Source: Streptomyces muensis
GTDB lineage: Bacteria > Actinomycetota > Actinomycetes > Streptomycetales > Streptomycetaceae
Direction of reading: 5' to 3'
Length of the DNA: 64,000 bases
NCBI RefSeq assembly: GCF_021474425.1
Contig: NZ_JAKEIP010000014.1
Coordinates: 1-64,000 of the forward strand
The notes below the pieces were generated by a model. It had not been told where the DNA came from and searched no databases. It saw only the letters and a program-made list of their open reading frames with translations. How positions within the stretch are numbered: position 1 is the stretch's first letter; every line of letters starts with the position of its first letter. Shown in pieces: positions 24,398 through 32,653 of this stretch. The translations under genes were made by a program, and so were the position numbers.

Positions 24398-25897
24398 ATG
24401 AACAGCATCAACCGCCGCTCCGTCCTGCTCGCCGGGCTCGGCGTCGCGGGCGCCGGCACGCTCGCCGCCTGCAGCGGCGACTCCAGCCCGACACCCGTCC
24501 TGGTCGATCCCTCCGGCTCGGCGGTCGCAGCGACCGAGAAGAAGCGGAGGAGCACCGGCAGGACGCGGAACGTGACCCTGACCGCGGCACCGGCCGTGCT
24601 CGACCTCGGCGGCGGGGTCACGGCCAGGAGCTGGGCCTACGGCGGCCAGGCCCCCGGCAAGGAGATCCGCCTGTCCGTCGGCGACACCCTGGCCGCCGAA
24701 CTCTCCAACCAGCTGCCGAACCGGACCACCACGTCCATCCACTGGCACGGCCTCGCCATGCGCAACGACATGGACGGCGTGCCCCCGGTGACCCAGCAGT
24801 CCGTCCGAGCGGGCGCCAAGTTCACCTACCGCTTCGTCACCGACGCCCCCGGCACGTACTTCTTCCACCCCCACGTCGGCCTCCAGCTCGACCGGGGCCT
24901 GTACGCGCCGCTGATCGTCGAGGACCCCGAGGAACCGCTGGCGTACGACGACGAATGGGTCGTCGTCCTCGACGACTGGGTCGACGGTGTCACCGGCACC
25001 CCCGACGAGGTCCTCGCCGAGCTGCGGCAGGGCATGGGCGGCATGGACGGCATGTCGATGAAGTTCATGCTGATGGGCGCCGAGAGCGAGCTGCTCTGCG
25101 GCGACGCCGGCGACGTGAGGTACCCGTACCACCTGGTCAACGGCCGTGTCCCCACCGACCCCGCCGTCCATCGGGGCAAGCCCGGTCAGCGGGTCAGGCT
25201 GCGTCTCGTCAACGCGGGCGGCGACACGGCGTACCGGGTGGCGCTCGGGGGCCACAGGATGACCGTCACCCACACCGACGGGTTCCCCGTCGAGCATCAG
25301 CAGGTCGACGCCCTGCTGATCGGCATGGGGGAGCGGTACGACGTCCTGGTCACCCTCGGCGACGGTGTGTTCCCGCTCGTCGCGCTGGCCGAGGGCAAGG
25401 ACGCCACCGGCATGGCACTGGTCCGTACGGCATCCGGCGGCGCGCCGAGGGCCACCGTCCGCCCGAAGGAACTGGACGGCAGGATCCTGACGGCGTCCCG
25501 GCTGCGCGCGGCCGACGACGTCCGGCTGCCGTCCAGGAAGGTGGACCGGGTGCACCGGGTCGAGCTGACCGGCGGCATGGACAAGTACGACTGGGCCATC
25601 AACGGCAAGCCCTACGACATGGCCGACCCGACCGCGAGTCCGCTCACGATCGAGGAGGGGCAGCGGGTCCGGCTGGACTTCGTCAACGGCACGGAGATGT
25701 GGCACCCGATGCACCTGCACGGCCACACCTACCAGCTCGGGAACACCGGCCCGCGCAAGGACACCTCCATCGTCCTGCCCAGGGGGAAGCTGTCCGTCGT
25801 CTTCGACGCCGACAACCCGGGCCGGTGGATGCTGCACTGCCACAACGCGTACCACGCAGAGGTCGGCATGATGGCGCTGGTCGCCTACCGGAACTGA
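24398..25897 (+). CDS. Multicopper oxidase (CueO/PcoA-like), Tat lipoprotein
   Basis: 499 residues. The N-terminus NRRSVLLAGLGVAG plus lipobox LAAC suggests Tat export with lipid anchoring. All copper ligands are visible: HWHG (about 110), HPH (about 153) in the first domain, then HPMHLHGH (about 435) and HCHNAYHAEVGM (about 475-486), which bring together the type 1, 2 and 3 sites; the last Met is the type 1 axial ligand. A Met-rich segment (GMGGMDGMSMKFMLMG) recalls the cuprous-ion gate of CueO. Role: oxidation of Cu(I) or phenolics outside the membrane. Paired with DUF6153 behind a CsoR-type site. Confidence 0.92.
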   Translation: MNSINRRSVLLAGLGVAGAGTLAACSGDSSPTPVLVDPSGSAVAATEKKRRSTGRTRNVTLTAAPAVLDLGGGVTARSWAYGGQAPGKEIRLSVGDTLAAELSNQLPNRTTTSIHWHGLAMRNDMDGVPPVTQQSVRAGAKFTYRFVTDAPGTYFFHPHVGLQLDRGLYAPLIVEDPEEPLAYDDEWVVVLDDWVDGVTGTPDEVLAELRQGMGGMDGMSMKFMLMGAESELLCGDAGDVRYPYHLVNGRVPTDPAVHRGKPGQRVRLRLVNAGGDTAYRVALGGHRMTVTHTDGFPVEHQQVDALLIGMGERYDVLVTLGDGVFPLVALAEGKDATGMALVRTASGGAPRATVRPKELDGRILTASRLRAADDVRLPSRKVDRVHRVELTGGMDKYDWAINGKPYDMADPTASPLTIEEGQRVRLDFVNGTEMWHPMHLHGHTYQLGNTGPRKDTSIVLPRGKLSVVFDADNPGRWMLHCHNAYHAEVGMMALVAYRN

Positions 25898-25907
25898 GCG
25901 CCGGCGT

Positions 25908-26936
25908 TCACGGCCGTGTGGCGGCGAAGTACGGCATGGAGTCGAGGTTGGTGATCTCGATGTTCTTGCCGGTGCGCGGGGCGTGTATGGCCTTGCCGTC
26001 GCCCACGTAGAGGCCGTTGTGCTGGCTGTCGTTGTACCAGTAGATGATGTCGCCCGGCTGGAGGTCGGCGCGGGCGACCTGCCGGCCGGCGTTGTACTGC
26101 TCGTTGACCGTCCGCGGCAGTGCGACGCCGGCGGCACGCCAGGACGCGCCGGTCAGACCGGAGCAGTCGTAGGAGTCGGGGCCGGTCGAGCCCCACTCGT
26201 AGGGCTTGCCGAGCTGCGCGTAGGCGAATTCGAGCGCGGTGCGGGCGCGGCCGCTCGCCGGGCCGTTGTAACTGGCGGCGCTGTCGCTGCTGCCGGCGGC
26301 CCGGTCGGCCTCGGCCTCGGCGGCCCTGAGTTCGGCGCGCTGCTCGGCAGTGAGGCTGTTCAGAAGCCTCTGGGCCTTGCGGAGCTTGCTCTGGATCTCC
26401 TGCTTCTTCTCGCTCATCCGCTCCTGTGCCTCGCGGGCCGCCGCAAGCTTCTCCAGCGCCTCGGCGCGGGTCTGGGCGAGTTCCCGCTGCTTCTGCTGAA
26501 GGCTGTGGAGCAGGGTGGTCCGGCGCGAGCTCGTACGGTCCAACAGCTCGGCCTGGGACAGGTAGTCGTCCGGGTCGGCCGACAGGAAGAGCCGCACGCT
26601 CGGGTCCAGGCCGCCGTCCCGGTACTGCGACGCGGCGACCGGGCCCATCTCGGCGCGTATCTCGTTGATCTCGGCCTGCCGGGCGGCGACCTTTTCCTGC
26701 GCCGCGTTGGCGGCCTTCTGCAGGTCAGCCTTCTTCCCCTGAGCGCTGTTGTACTCCTCGGTGGCGGCCTCCGAGTCGTGGTAGAGCTCCTCGACCTCCT
26801 CGCGCACCTTCTCGATGGAGGGCTTCGGGTCGGCCTGGCTCTGCGCGGTCGACAGCAGGGAGAACGCCCCAGCCGACGCCGCCAGTACGGCGAGCCGGGG
26901 ACGGGTCGGCGGCTTGGGTCGGCGGTGGTTTCCCAT
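25908..26936 (-). CDS. NlpC/P60 peptidoglycan endopeptidase (RipA-like)
   Basis: 342 residues. Signal peptide (LAVLAASAGAFSLLSTAQSQA), a long coiled-coil (about 40-210), then the NlpC/P60 domain with catalytic Cys258 in YDCSGL, His306 in SQHNGLYVG and a later polar residue (HAPRTG). Such proteins cleave peptide stems of peptidoglycan during growth and division; the coiled coil keeps them inactive. ATG at 26934-26936 was chosen because the signal peptide starts there; a longer frame upstream to 27023 adds a poor leader. Convergent with the oxidase gene. The promoter contains a TACTAAG motif seen at the BlaI gene downstream. Confidence 0.9.
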   Translation of the reverse strand: MGNHRRPKPPTRPRLAVLAASAGAFSLLSTAQSQADPKPSIEKVREEVEELYHDSEAATEEYNSAQGKKADLQKAANAAQEKVAARQAEINEIRAEMGPVAASQYRDGGLDPSVRLFLSADPDDYLSQAELLDRTSSRRTTLLHSLQQKQRELAQTRAEALEKLAAAREAQERMSEKKQEIQSKLRKAQRLLNSLTAEQRAELRAAEAEADRAAGSSDSAASYNGPASGRARTALEFAYAQLGKPYEWGSTGPDSYDCSGLTGASWRAAGVALPRTVNEQYNAGRQVARADLQPGDIIYWYNDSQHNGLYVGDGKAIHAPRTGKNIEITNLDSMPYFAATRP

Positions 26937-27016
26937 CCTGCGGCAACTCCTCTGTAGTGCCCGCGCGGGCGATGGCGCGGTTGCGCGCGCGGTGTCGCCG
27001 GCCTCGATCAAGGACG

Positions 27017-27031
27017 CTAGCAACTTAGTAG
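27017..27031 (-). promoter_or_regulatory. Candidate BlaI-type site before the NlpC/P60 gene
   Basis: The reverse strand reads CTACTAAGTTGCTAG, close to CTACTAAGCCGC at 20391-20409 and CTACTATGGCGC at 28424-28435. It lies about 80 bases before the NlpC/P60 start. BlaI-family repressors bind TGTAGTA-like half-sites, and CTTAGTA differs at two positions. Confidence 0.4.
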
Positions 27032-27105
27032 ATTCGTAGATGAGGTCGCAATGCGGGACCGCGAAGCCGGGGATCCGCCGACCGTGGAGCGGGCGATTCG
27101 TCCGG

Positions 27106-28029
27106 CTATCCGAGGGTGGGTACGCAGCCGAACAGCAGCGGAATCACCGGCACCACCGCTGCCGCGGCGGCGACCGTCCCGCGGAGCGCGACATGCGGTC
27201 GCCGCTGAGGCGCGAGCACCCGCCGCATCCGGACCACCGCGCTCGGACCGCCCACCGCGAACGCGCCCACGGGCGCCGCCTTGGCCGCCGCCATCTCGTA
27301 CATGGCCGTGGCCAGCTCCTCGCGGGACCGACGGCGCAGCGCCCGGTCGTCGGCGATCATCTCCAGGAGCACGGAGGTCTGCTCCTTGCCGTGGCGGGCG
27401 AGCGGCAGCCGTCGGAAGACCCGGGCGAACGCCTGCGTGGCGGCCATGACCAGATGGTGGCGGCCCGCGATGTGCGAACGCTCGTGTTCGAGTACGGCTT
27501 CGAGCTGTCCCGGGGACAGCAGCCGCAGGGCGCCCGCGGTGATCACTACACGCGGTTGGTGTCCGGGGAGGCAGTAGGCGGCGGGCCGGTCGTGTTCAAG
27601 GACCGTGGCGCACAGGTGGGGTGAGCGTCGCCCCACCATGTCCAGGACCTCCCGGTGGCGGGAGCGGGTACGTCGGCCACGGAGCACTTCGAAGACGAAG
27701 CAACCCAGCACGAGCAGCACCACGGAGAGCGGGAGAGTGATCGCCAGGCGGTCGGCGACCGTCGGATCGGGCGCGGCGGTCGTGGCCGTCGCGGTGGTCA
27801 GACCGCAGGAGTGCAGAACGGCGATCAGGTCGGCGTGCAGATGCTCGGTAGGGGCGGCGAGGTGGTACGCGGCCAGGGCGACGGCGATGGTGAACGACAC
27901 GGTCAGCCCGTGCCAGACGGCCACGGCCAGGGCCGGTGCGCGATGCGGCCAGGCGCTGCGCAGCAGCAGCCGCGGTGCGAGGAAACCGACTCCCGCCGCG
28001 TAGCCGAGCAGCGCGGGCGCCGCGTTCAC
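27106..28029 (-). CDS. M56-family membrane metallopeptidase (BlaR1-like protease)
   Basis: 307 residues. Four or so helices surround a cytoplasmic zinc protease domain with His182-Glu183-Arg-Ser-His186 (LEHERSHIAGRHH) and a later ADDRALR segment holding the third ligand. It lacks BlaR1's extracellular penicillin-binding domain, as is usual in actinobacteria. GTG start overlaps the BlaI-family repressor stop by four bases, so both are made together. The family cleaves its partner repressor after a cell-envelope or metal signal, which releases target genes. Confidence 0.9.
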   Translation of the reverse strand: MNAAPALLGYAAGVGFLAPRLLLRSAWPHRAPALAVAVWHGLTVSFTIAVALAAYHLAAPTEHLHADLIAVLHSCGLTTATATTAAPDPTVADRLAITLPLSVVLLVLGCFVFEVLRGRRTRSRHREVLDMVGRRSPHLCATVLEHDRPAAYCLPGHQPRVVITAGALRLLSPGQLEAVLEHERSHIAGRHHLVMAATQAFARVFRRLPLARHGKEQTSVLLEMIADDRALRRRSREELATAMYEMAAAKAAPVGAFAVGGPSAVVRMRRVLAPQRRPHVALRGTVAAAAAVVPVIPLLFGCVPTLG

Positions 28030-28394
28030 GACTCGGCCCGCCGTCCCACCGTGCGCAATGCCTCGCGCAGGGCGCTGATCTCGTCGGGATCCATCTGCTG
28101 GACGAAGTGGGCCAGCGCCACCGGGCGGTCCTCGCTCGCGCCGAGCGCGTCCTCCATGAGCGCCGCCGCGTACTCCTCACGGCTGCGCACCGGCGTGTAC
28201 AGCCAGGCCCGGCCCTGCTTGGTGCGTAGCAGCCAGCCCTTGTTGTAAAGGATGTTCGTCACGGTCATGACGGTGGTGTACGCGAGCGGGCGCTCCTCGT
28301 TGATGTCGTCGACGACCTCCCGCACCGTCGCCGGCCGCTGCCACCGCCAGAGACGGTCCATGATCTCCGCTTCGAGGTCCCCCAGGCGCCGCAT
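28026..28394 (-). CDS. BlaI/MecI/CopY-family repressor
   Basis: 122 residues, typical family size. The N-terminal winged helix starts LGDLEAEIMDRLWRWQRPAT and continues TVMTVTNILYNKGWLLRTKQ; the rest is a dimerisation helix bundle. ATG at 28392-28394 follows AAGGAG at ideal spacing; the longer frame to 28430 has no ribosome site. It precedes and overlaps the M56 protease gene. Likely autoregulated through the site at 28424. Candidate targets are the NlpC/P60 hydrolase and the small membrane protein at 20419, which share the motif. Confidence 0.92.
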   Translation of the reverse strand: MRRLGDLEAEIMDRLWRWQRPATVREVVDDINEERPLAYTTVMTVTNILYNKGWLLRTKQGRAWLYTPVRSREEYAAALMEDALGASEDRPVALAHFVQQMDPDEISALREALRTVGRRAES

Positions 28395-28423
28395 GATCCG
28401 CTCCTTTGCCACCGCAGTACGCA

Positions 28424-28435
28424 GCGCCATAGTAG
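28424..28435 (-). promoter_or_regulatory. Candidate autoregulatory site of the BlaI-M56 operon
   Basis: Reverse strand CTACTATGGCGC, 30 bases before the repressor start. TACTAT is a plausible -10 element. It is similar in sequence to the sites near 20400 and 27020. Confidence 0.4.
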
Positions 28436-28463
28436 AACGTGGCTTCAGGACGGTCGTGACCTG

Positions 28464-29120
28464 TCAGTCGGGGCCGCTCCAGTCGAAGGGGAAGTACTTG
28501 CTCGACCTGCCGGAGCGCTCCCAGGAGAAGCCGAAGGCGTCGGCGCGGTCCAGGGTGGCCCGACCCCATGTGGCGACCTGGCCCGGCCCGACCTCGGCGC
28601 CCGGGGCGTTGTGGACCTGGACGCGCGCGCCGTCCGGGGTGGTCGGGCCGGTGAGGGCCTCGGCGGTCGCGGTGACCCGCCCCGGAACCTCGGCCCGCCA
28701 GGTCGCGAGGTCCTCGTCGATCTCCACGTGGACGGGGGCGACGTCCATGCCGCGCATCTCCGGGTGGAACATCTCCCCGAACTGCGCCGGCCATCCGCCC
28801 GCCTCACCGCCGAAGACGGCCCCGAGCGCGGCCCGCTGCCGGTCGTCGGCCCGTTCGTCGAGGAAGACCGCCGCGTACGGTTCGGTGTGGGTGCCGGCCC
28901 ACGGGTTGCCCTCGAAGGAGCCGAGCATCAGGACGTTGAGATCGTCGAGCCGTACGTCACCGAAGTTGCCGTCCCGGATGTGCCAGACCAGTACGCCTTC
29001 GCAGTCGCCGTAGGTCGGAGGCTGCGCGAACGTGCAGGGACACGGTATGGCGCACTTGCACACATCGAACCAGTCACCGGCCAGGTGCCAGCGTGTACCG
29101 GTGGTGGCCTGTTCTGTCAT
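28464..29120 (-). CDS. DUF1326 protein
   Basis: 218 residues. The N-terminus WHLAGDWFDVCKCAIPCPCT has the Cys-rich motif (C-x-C-x3-C-x-C) characteristic of DUF1326, followed by a beta-rich domain ending in FPFDWSGPD. The family's function is unknown; the cysteines suggest metal binding. It is followed (in transcription terms preceded) by a DUF2182 gene on the same strand 182 bases away, and the two families often occur as neighbours, which supports a joint role in metal homeostasis. Confidence 0.88.
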   Translation of the reverse strand: MTEQATTGTRWHLAGDWFDVCKCAIPCPCTFAQPPTYGDCEGVLVWHIRDGNFGDVRLDDLNVLMLGSFEGNPWAGTHTEPYAAVFLDERADDRQRAALGAVFGGEAGGWPAQFGEMFHPEMRGMDVAPVHVEIDEDLATWRAEVPGRVTATAEALTGPTTPDGARVQVHNAPGAEVGPGQVATWGRATLDRADAFGFSWERSGRSSKYFPFDWSGPD

Positions 29121-29302
29121 CTCGCTTCCCTCCTGACGAGCCCGAAGGGCTCACTCGGAGTGGCGAGACCGCGTGTCCCGAGCCCGCTCCCGGGATCGGG
29201 AGAGTGGCCTCACCTCCAGCTTGCACCTCACCTCGCACGCGGGGAACCCGTCCCCGTGATCCCCGTCCGCGCGCGTCCACGGAACGCGGCCGCACGGGCG
29301 GA

Positions 29303-30139
29303 TCACATACCGTCCATCGACGGCATCGAGCCCTGCAGCCCCGGCAGCAGCCAGTCCTGGAACGGTGCGAGCACGGCCAGGACGAGGAAGACGACCCCCA
29401 CGGCGCGGGCGAGCAGCGGCCCGCGGGACCACAGCTTCTCCACGAGGATCACAAGGGCCAGTCCGGCCATCGCCGCCACGTTCATCACGCCGAGCGGAAC
29501 GAGGACGACCATCAGCCCGGCGCAGCAGCCGACGCAGTAGGCGCCGTGGTGGACCCCCACCCGCAGATCGCGGGCCGGTCGCCGGAAGCCCGCGTAGCGC
29601 ACCAACTGGCTCAGCGGGTCGCGGCAGTGCCGCAGACAGACGTTCTTGAGGGGACCGAGCTGGTACAGGCCCGCGAGCAGGAAGGCGATCGAGCCGATCC
29701 AGCGTCCGGCGGTGGGATGGTCCTCCACCAGGTCGCCGGTGAAGGCCAGAGCGGCGTACGCGAGCAGGCCGAAGGCCGCCCAGACCAGCAGATATCCGCC
29801 CATGAACGCCCCGGTGCGGGCGGTCCGTGCCCAACCGGAGGACTGCCGGCCGATTCCCCGCACCCAGGTGATGGCCACCGGCGCCATGGACGGCAGCATC
29901 ATGGCCGCCATCATCGTCACCCAGAGCAGCAGGAACAGGGGCAGCGCCATCCCCATCGTGCCGGGCTCGACCCCCATGTCCCGGGCCTGACCTATCGTCA
30001 GCACCCAGGCGGGCACCGCGATCAGCACCACCAGGAGCCAGGCGGCCGCGAGCTCCCGCGCCGGCAGCAGTCTCCCGCCCGCTCCGGTCGGAGCGGGCGA
30101 CCGGGTGGATACGAGGGTGGAGATCCGGATCTGGCGCAT
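29303..30139 (-). CDS. DUF2182 polytopic membrane protein
   Basis: 278 residues with about seven helices. MTMMAAMMLPSMAP is the hallmark Met-rich helix of DUF2182 (predicted metal-binding integral membrane proteins). A loop with two Cys/His groups (LKNVCLRHCRDP) and another (HHGAYCVGCCAGLM) follow, and GLQGSMPSMDGM closes the protein. I placed the start at the ATG at 30137-30139 (MRQIRIST), preceded by AGGGGA. It pairs with DUF1326. A role in metal transport or insertion is likely from composition, not shown. Confidence 0.85.
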   Translation of the reverse strand: MRQIRISTLVSTRSPAPTGAGGRLLPARELAAAWLLVVLIAVPAWVLTIGQARDMGVEPGTMGMALPLFLLLWVTMMAAMMLPSMAPVAITWVRGIGRQSSGWARTARTGAFMGGYLLVWAAFGLLAYAALAFTGDLVEDHPTAGRWIGSIAFLLAGLYQLGPLKNVCLRHCRDPLSQLVRYAGFRRPARDLRVGVHHGAYCVGCCAGLMVVLVPLGVMNVAAMAGLALVILVEKLWSRGPLLARAVGVVFLVLAVLAPFQDWLLPGLQGSMPSMDGM

Positions 30140-30250
30140 CGGTGTTCCCCTGCGGATGCTTCCAGGAGAGCACGCCTCCACCCGCGATGCGACCTGGTCA
30201 GACCGGACTCCTACGGGACCCGGGCGAGTGACCCGGGCCCCACGGCGTGA

Positions 30251-31741
30251 TCAGGGGCGGACGAGACCCACATCCGAGGGTGCGGACTCGGCGGGTGTGC
30301 CGGTCGCGTGCCGCATGGTGTACGGACGCAGGTTCCAGGCCCCGACCGTGTAGCGGAGGCTTCCGCCGCCTCCGGAGCGGGCCTCGATCCGCCAGGGTGT
30401 GCCGCCGACGGGGTAGAACCGCAGGGTCAGGGTCTGCCCCGATGGCAGGTAGAGCTCGGCGACGGAGCGGTCCACCACCAGGCGCAGTTCGACCGGGGCA
30501 CCGGCCGCGGCCTTCGCCTCGGGGCAGGGGACGCGGAACGTGCCGCCGTGGGCGCGCGGGTCGAGGGAGGAGTGATCCCGGTCGACGACGAGTTCGCCGG
30601 CCTCGGGGTCGATCCGGATGTCCAGGTACTCGGTGCCGTCCGCCGAGGTGACCAGCCGTAGCCCGGTCGCCGAGGTCGCGGTGCGGGGTTCCAGGCGGGC
30701 CGTGAGATCGAAGCTCGGGCCCACCGTGCCCAGTACGGCGGTGCCGCTGGTCTCGCCCGTGGCGGTCACCGCGCGCTCGTCGCGCAGCGCGAGGAGTTCC
30801 GCCGCAGGGCGCTGGCGTACGGAGCCGTCCTCGGCGAGGGTCACCTCGCGCGGGAAGGTCAGCAGCCCGGACCAGCCCGCCTCGCGCACCCACTCGGGGT
30901 CGCGGGCCTCCCAGGCCCAGCCCCACAGCAGCCACCGTCCGTCGGGGGCGGACAGCAGCGCCGGGGCGTAGAAGTCCGGGCCGTGGTCGAGCAGGGCGGG
31001 GGTGTCGGCGAGGAAGCGGCCGTCCTGCTCGCGGCCGGGGAAGGCCACGGTGCGGCGGGGTCCGAGTTCCGGGTCCCAGGCGCCGACGAGCAGCGCGCCG
31101 CGTCCGTTCGCGTGCAGGTACTGCGGGCACTCCCAACCCAGCCCGGTGTCGCCGTCCGGTGCCACCGTCCGCGGCGCCCCGGCCAGGAACGGCCCCCGGT
31201 ACTCCCACCGTTCGAGGTCGTCGGACTCGTAGAGCAGCGCAGCGGCCCGGCCGTCCGCCAGGGCGGCGCCGACCAGCATGCGCCAGCGGCCCGCCTCACG
31301 CCACACGTACGGATCGCGGTACATCGTCGCGCCGTCGGGCAGGTCGGGGATGAGCAGGCTGCCGCGCGGTGTCCAGGTGACACCGTCGTCCCGGGACTCG
31401 GCCGTGGTGACGGGCTGTGCCCAGCGGTCGGTGCGATAGGCGGAGTAGAAGGCGATCAGGCGGTCGCCGTGGGAGACGGCGTTGCCGGAGAAGCAGCCGT
31501 CGGCGTCCTCGCCGCCCGGCGTGGGCGTCAGGGCGACGGGCAGTTCCTCCCAGTCGATCAGGTCGGGGCTGCGGAAGTGGCCCCAGTGCATGTGCGCGTG
31601 CTCGGGTCCGTACGGGTTGTACTGGAAGCACACGTGGTAGTGGCCGTCGTGGAAGGCCAGTCCGTTGGGGTCGTTGATCCAGTTGCGGGGCGGGCGCAGG
31701 TGCGCGACGGGCAGGTGGGGGTCTGCGGGCAGGACGGACAC
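30251..31741 (-). CDS. GH32 beta-fructosidase (cytosolic levanase/sucrase type)
   Basis: 496 residues without a signal peptide. The GH32 five-bladed propeller has the nucleophile Asp24 in NWINDPNG, the transition-state stabiliser Asp143 in YRDP, and the acid/base Glu204 in WECPQ. A C-terminal beta-sandwich with the usual LRLVVDRSVAELY segment follows. It should hydrolyse short fructans or sucrose brought in by the ABC importer encoded upstream in the same direction. GTG at 31739-31741 follows AAAGGA; reading further upstream enters the permease gene. Confidence 0.93.
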   Translation of the reverse strand: MSVLPADPHLPVAHLRPPRNWINDPNGLAFHDGHYHVCFQYNPYGPEHAHMHWGHFRSPDLIDWEELPVALTPTPGGEDADGCFSGNAVSHGDRLIAFYSAYRTDRWAQPVTTAESRDDGVTWTPRGSLLIPDLPDGATMYRDPYVWREAGRWRMLVGAALADGRAAALLYESDDLERWEYRGPFLAGAPRTVAPDGDTGLGWECPQYLHANGRGALLVGAWDPELGPRRTVAFPGREQDGRFLADTPALLDHGPDFYAPALLSAPDGRWLLWGWAWEARDPEWVREAGWSGLLTFPREVTLAEDGSVRQRPAAELLALRDERAVTATGETSGTAVLGTVGPSFDLTARLEPRTATSATGLRLVTSADGTEYLDIRIDPEAGELVVDRDHSSLDPRAHGGTFRVPCPEAKAAAGAPVELRLVVDRSVAELYLPSGQTLTLRFYPVGGTPWRIEARSGGGGSLRYTVGAWNLRPYTMRHATGTPAESAPSDVGLVRP

Positions 31742-31779
31742 GCAGGGGTCCTTTCGGGTGGGGGAGTCGAGGAGCGCGG

Positions 31780-32652
31780 TCAGCCCTTGACGCCGGTGGA
31801 GGCGATGCTGTTGACGAACGAGCGCTGGAAGGCCACGAACAGGGCCAGGATCGGCACGGTGATCATGGAGGAGTACGCCATGATCTGGCCCCAGCCGACG
31901 TTGAGTTGGAAGAAGTAGGAGATGCCGACCATCACCGGCCGCAGCTCCTCGCTCTGGACGACCATGAGCGGCCAGAGGTAGGAGTTCCAGGCGGGCAGGA
32001 AGGTCAGGATCGCGACGGTGGCGACGGCCGGTCCCGACAGCGGCATGACGATGCGGCGGTAGATGGTGAACCAGCCGGCGCCGTCCACGATGGCCGCCTC
32101 GTCGATCTCCTTGGGGATGCTCTGGAAGTACTGGTGGAAGAAGAAGATCGAGAAGGCGTTCGCGACGAACGGCACGATCTGCACCTGGTAGGTGTCCATC
32201 CAGCCGGTCGTCCACTCCAGGTGGAAGCCGTTGACACGGAGCAGCGGCAGCTGGTTGACCCACCACACCAGCGGCAGCGCGAAGGTCTCGAACGGCACGA
32301 TGAGCGTGGCGATGACCGCGGTGAGGACGGCCTTGCGGCCGGGCCAGCGCATCCGGGACAGGGCGAACGCGGCCAGGCTGTTGACGACGATGCCGAGCAC
32401 CACGGTGATCGAGGAGATCAGCACGGAGTTCAGCAGGAACCGTGCCGCGGGGACGCGCTCGAAGACGCCGGTGTAGTTGTCGAGCGACAGGGCGCCGACG
32501 GGGAGGAAGGCGCGCGGGGAGCCGAGGTCGCCGAAGATCTGGTCGTCCGGCTTGAACGACGAGACCAGCATGAACAGCAGAGGGAGCGCGAAGACCAGGG
32601 CAAGGACGATGCGGCCGGCGTGACCGGCGAAAATCCGCAGGAAGGAGGTCAT
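31780..32652 (-). CDS. Sugar ABC transporter permease (MalG type)
   Basis: 290 residues with six helices. The cytoplasmic EAA loop reads EIDEAAIVDGAGWFTIYRRI, placing it in the carbohydrate uptake CUT1 class. The C-terminus GVKG is typical of MalG-like subunits. It ends just before the GH32 gene and starts one base after the other permease gene, so all are one operon (binding protein, permease, permease, hydrolase). No ATPase gene is present; CUT1 importers in Streptomyces commonly share the MsiK ATPase encoded elsewhere. Confidence 0.93.
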   Translation of the reverse strand: MTSFLRIFAGHAGRIVLALVFALPLLFMLVSSFKPDDQIFGDLGSPRAFLPVGALSLDNYTGVFERVPAARFLLNSVLISSITVVLGIVVNSLAAFALSRMRWPGRKAVLTAVIATLIVPFETFALPLVWWVNQLPLLRVNGFHLEWTTGWMDTYQVQIVPFVANAFSIFFFHQYFQSIPKEIDEAAIVDGAGWFTIYRRIVMPLSGPAVATVAILTFLPAWNSYLWPLMVVQSEELRPVMVGISYFFQLNVGWGQIMAYSSMITVPILALFVAFQRSFVNSIASTGVKG

Positions 32653-32653
32653 G

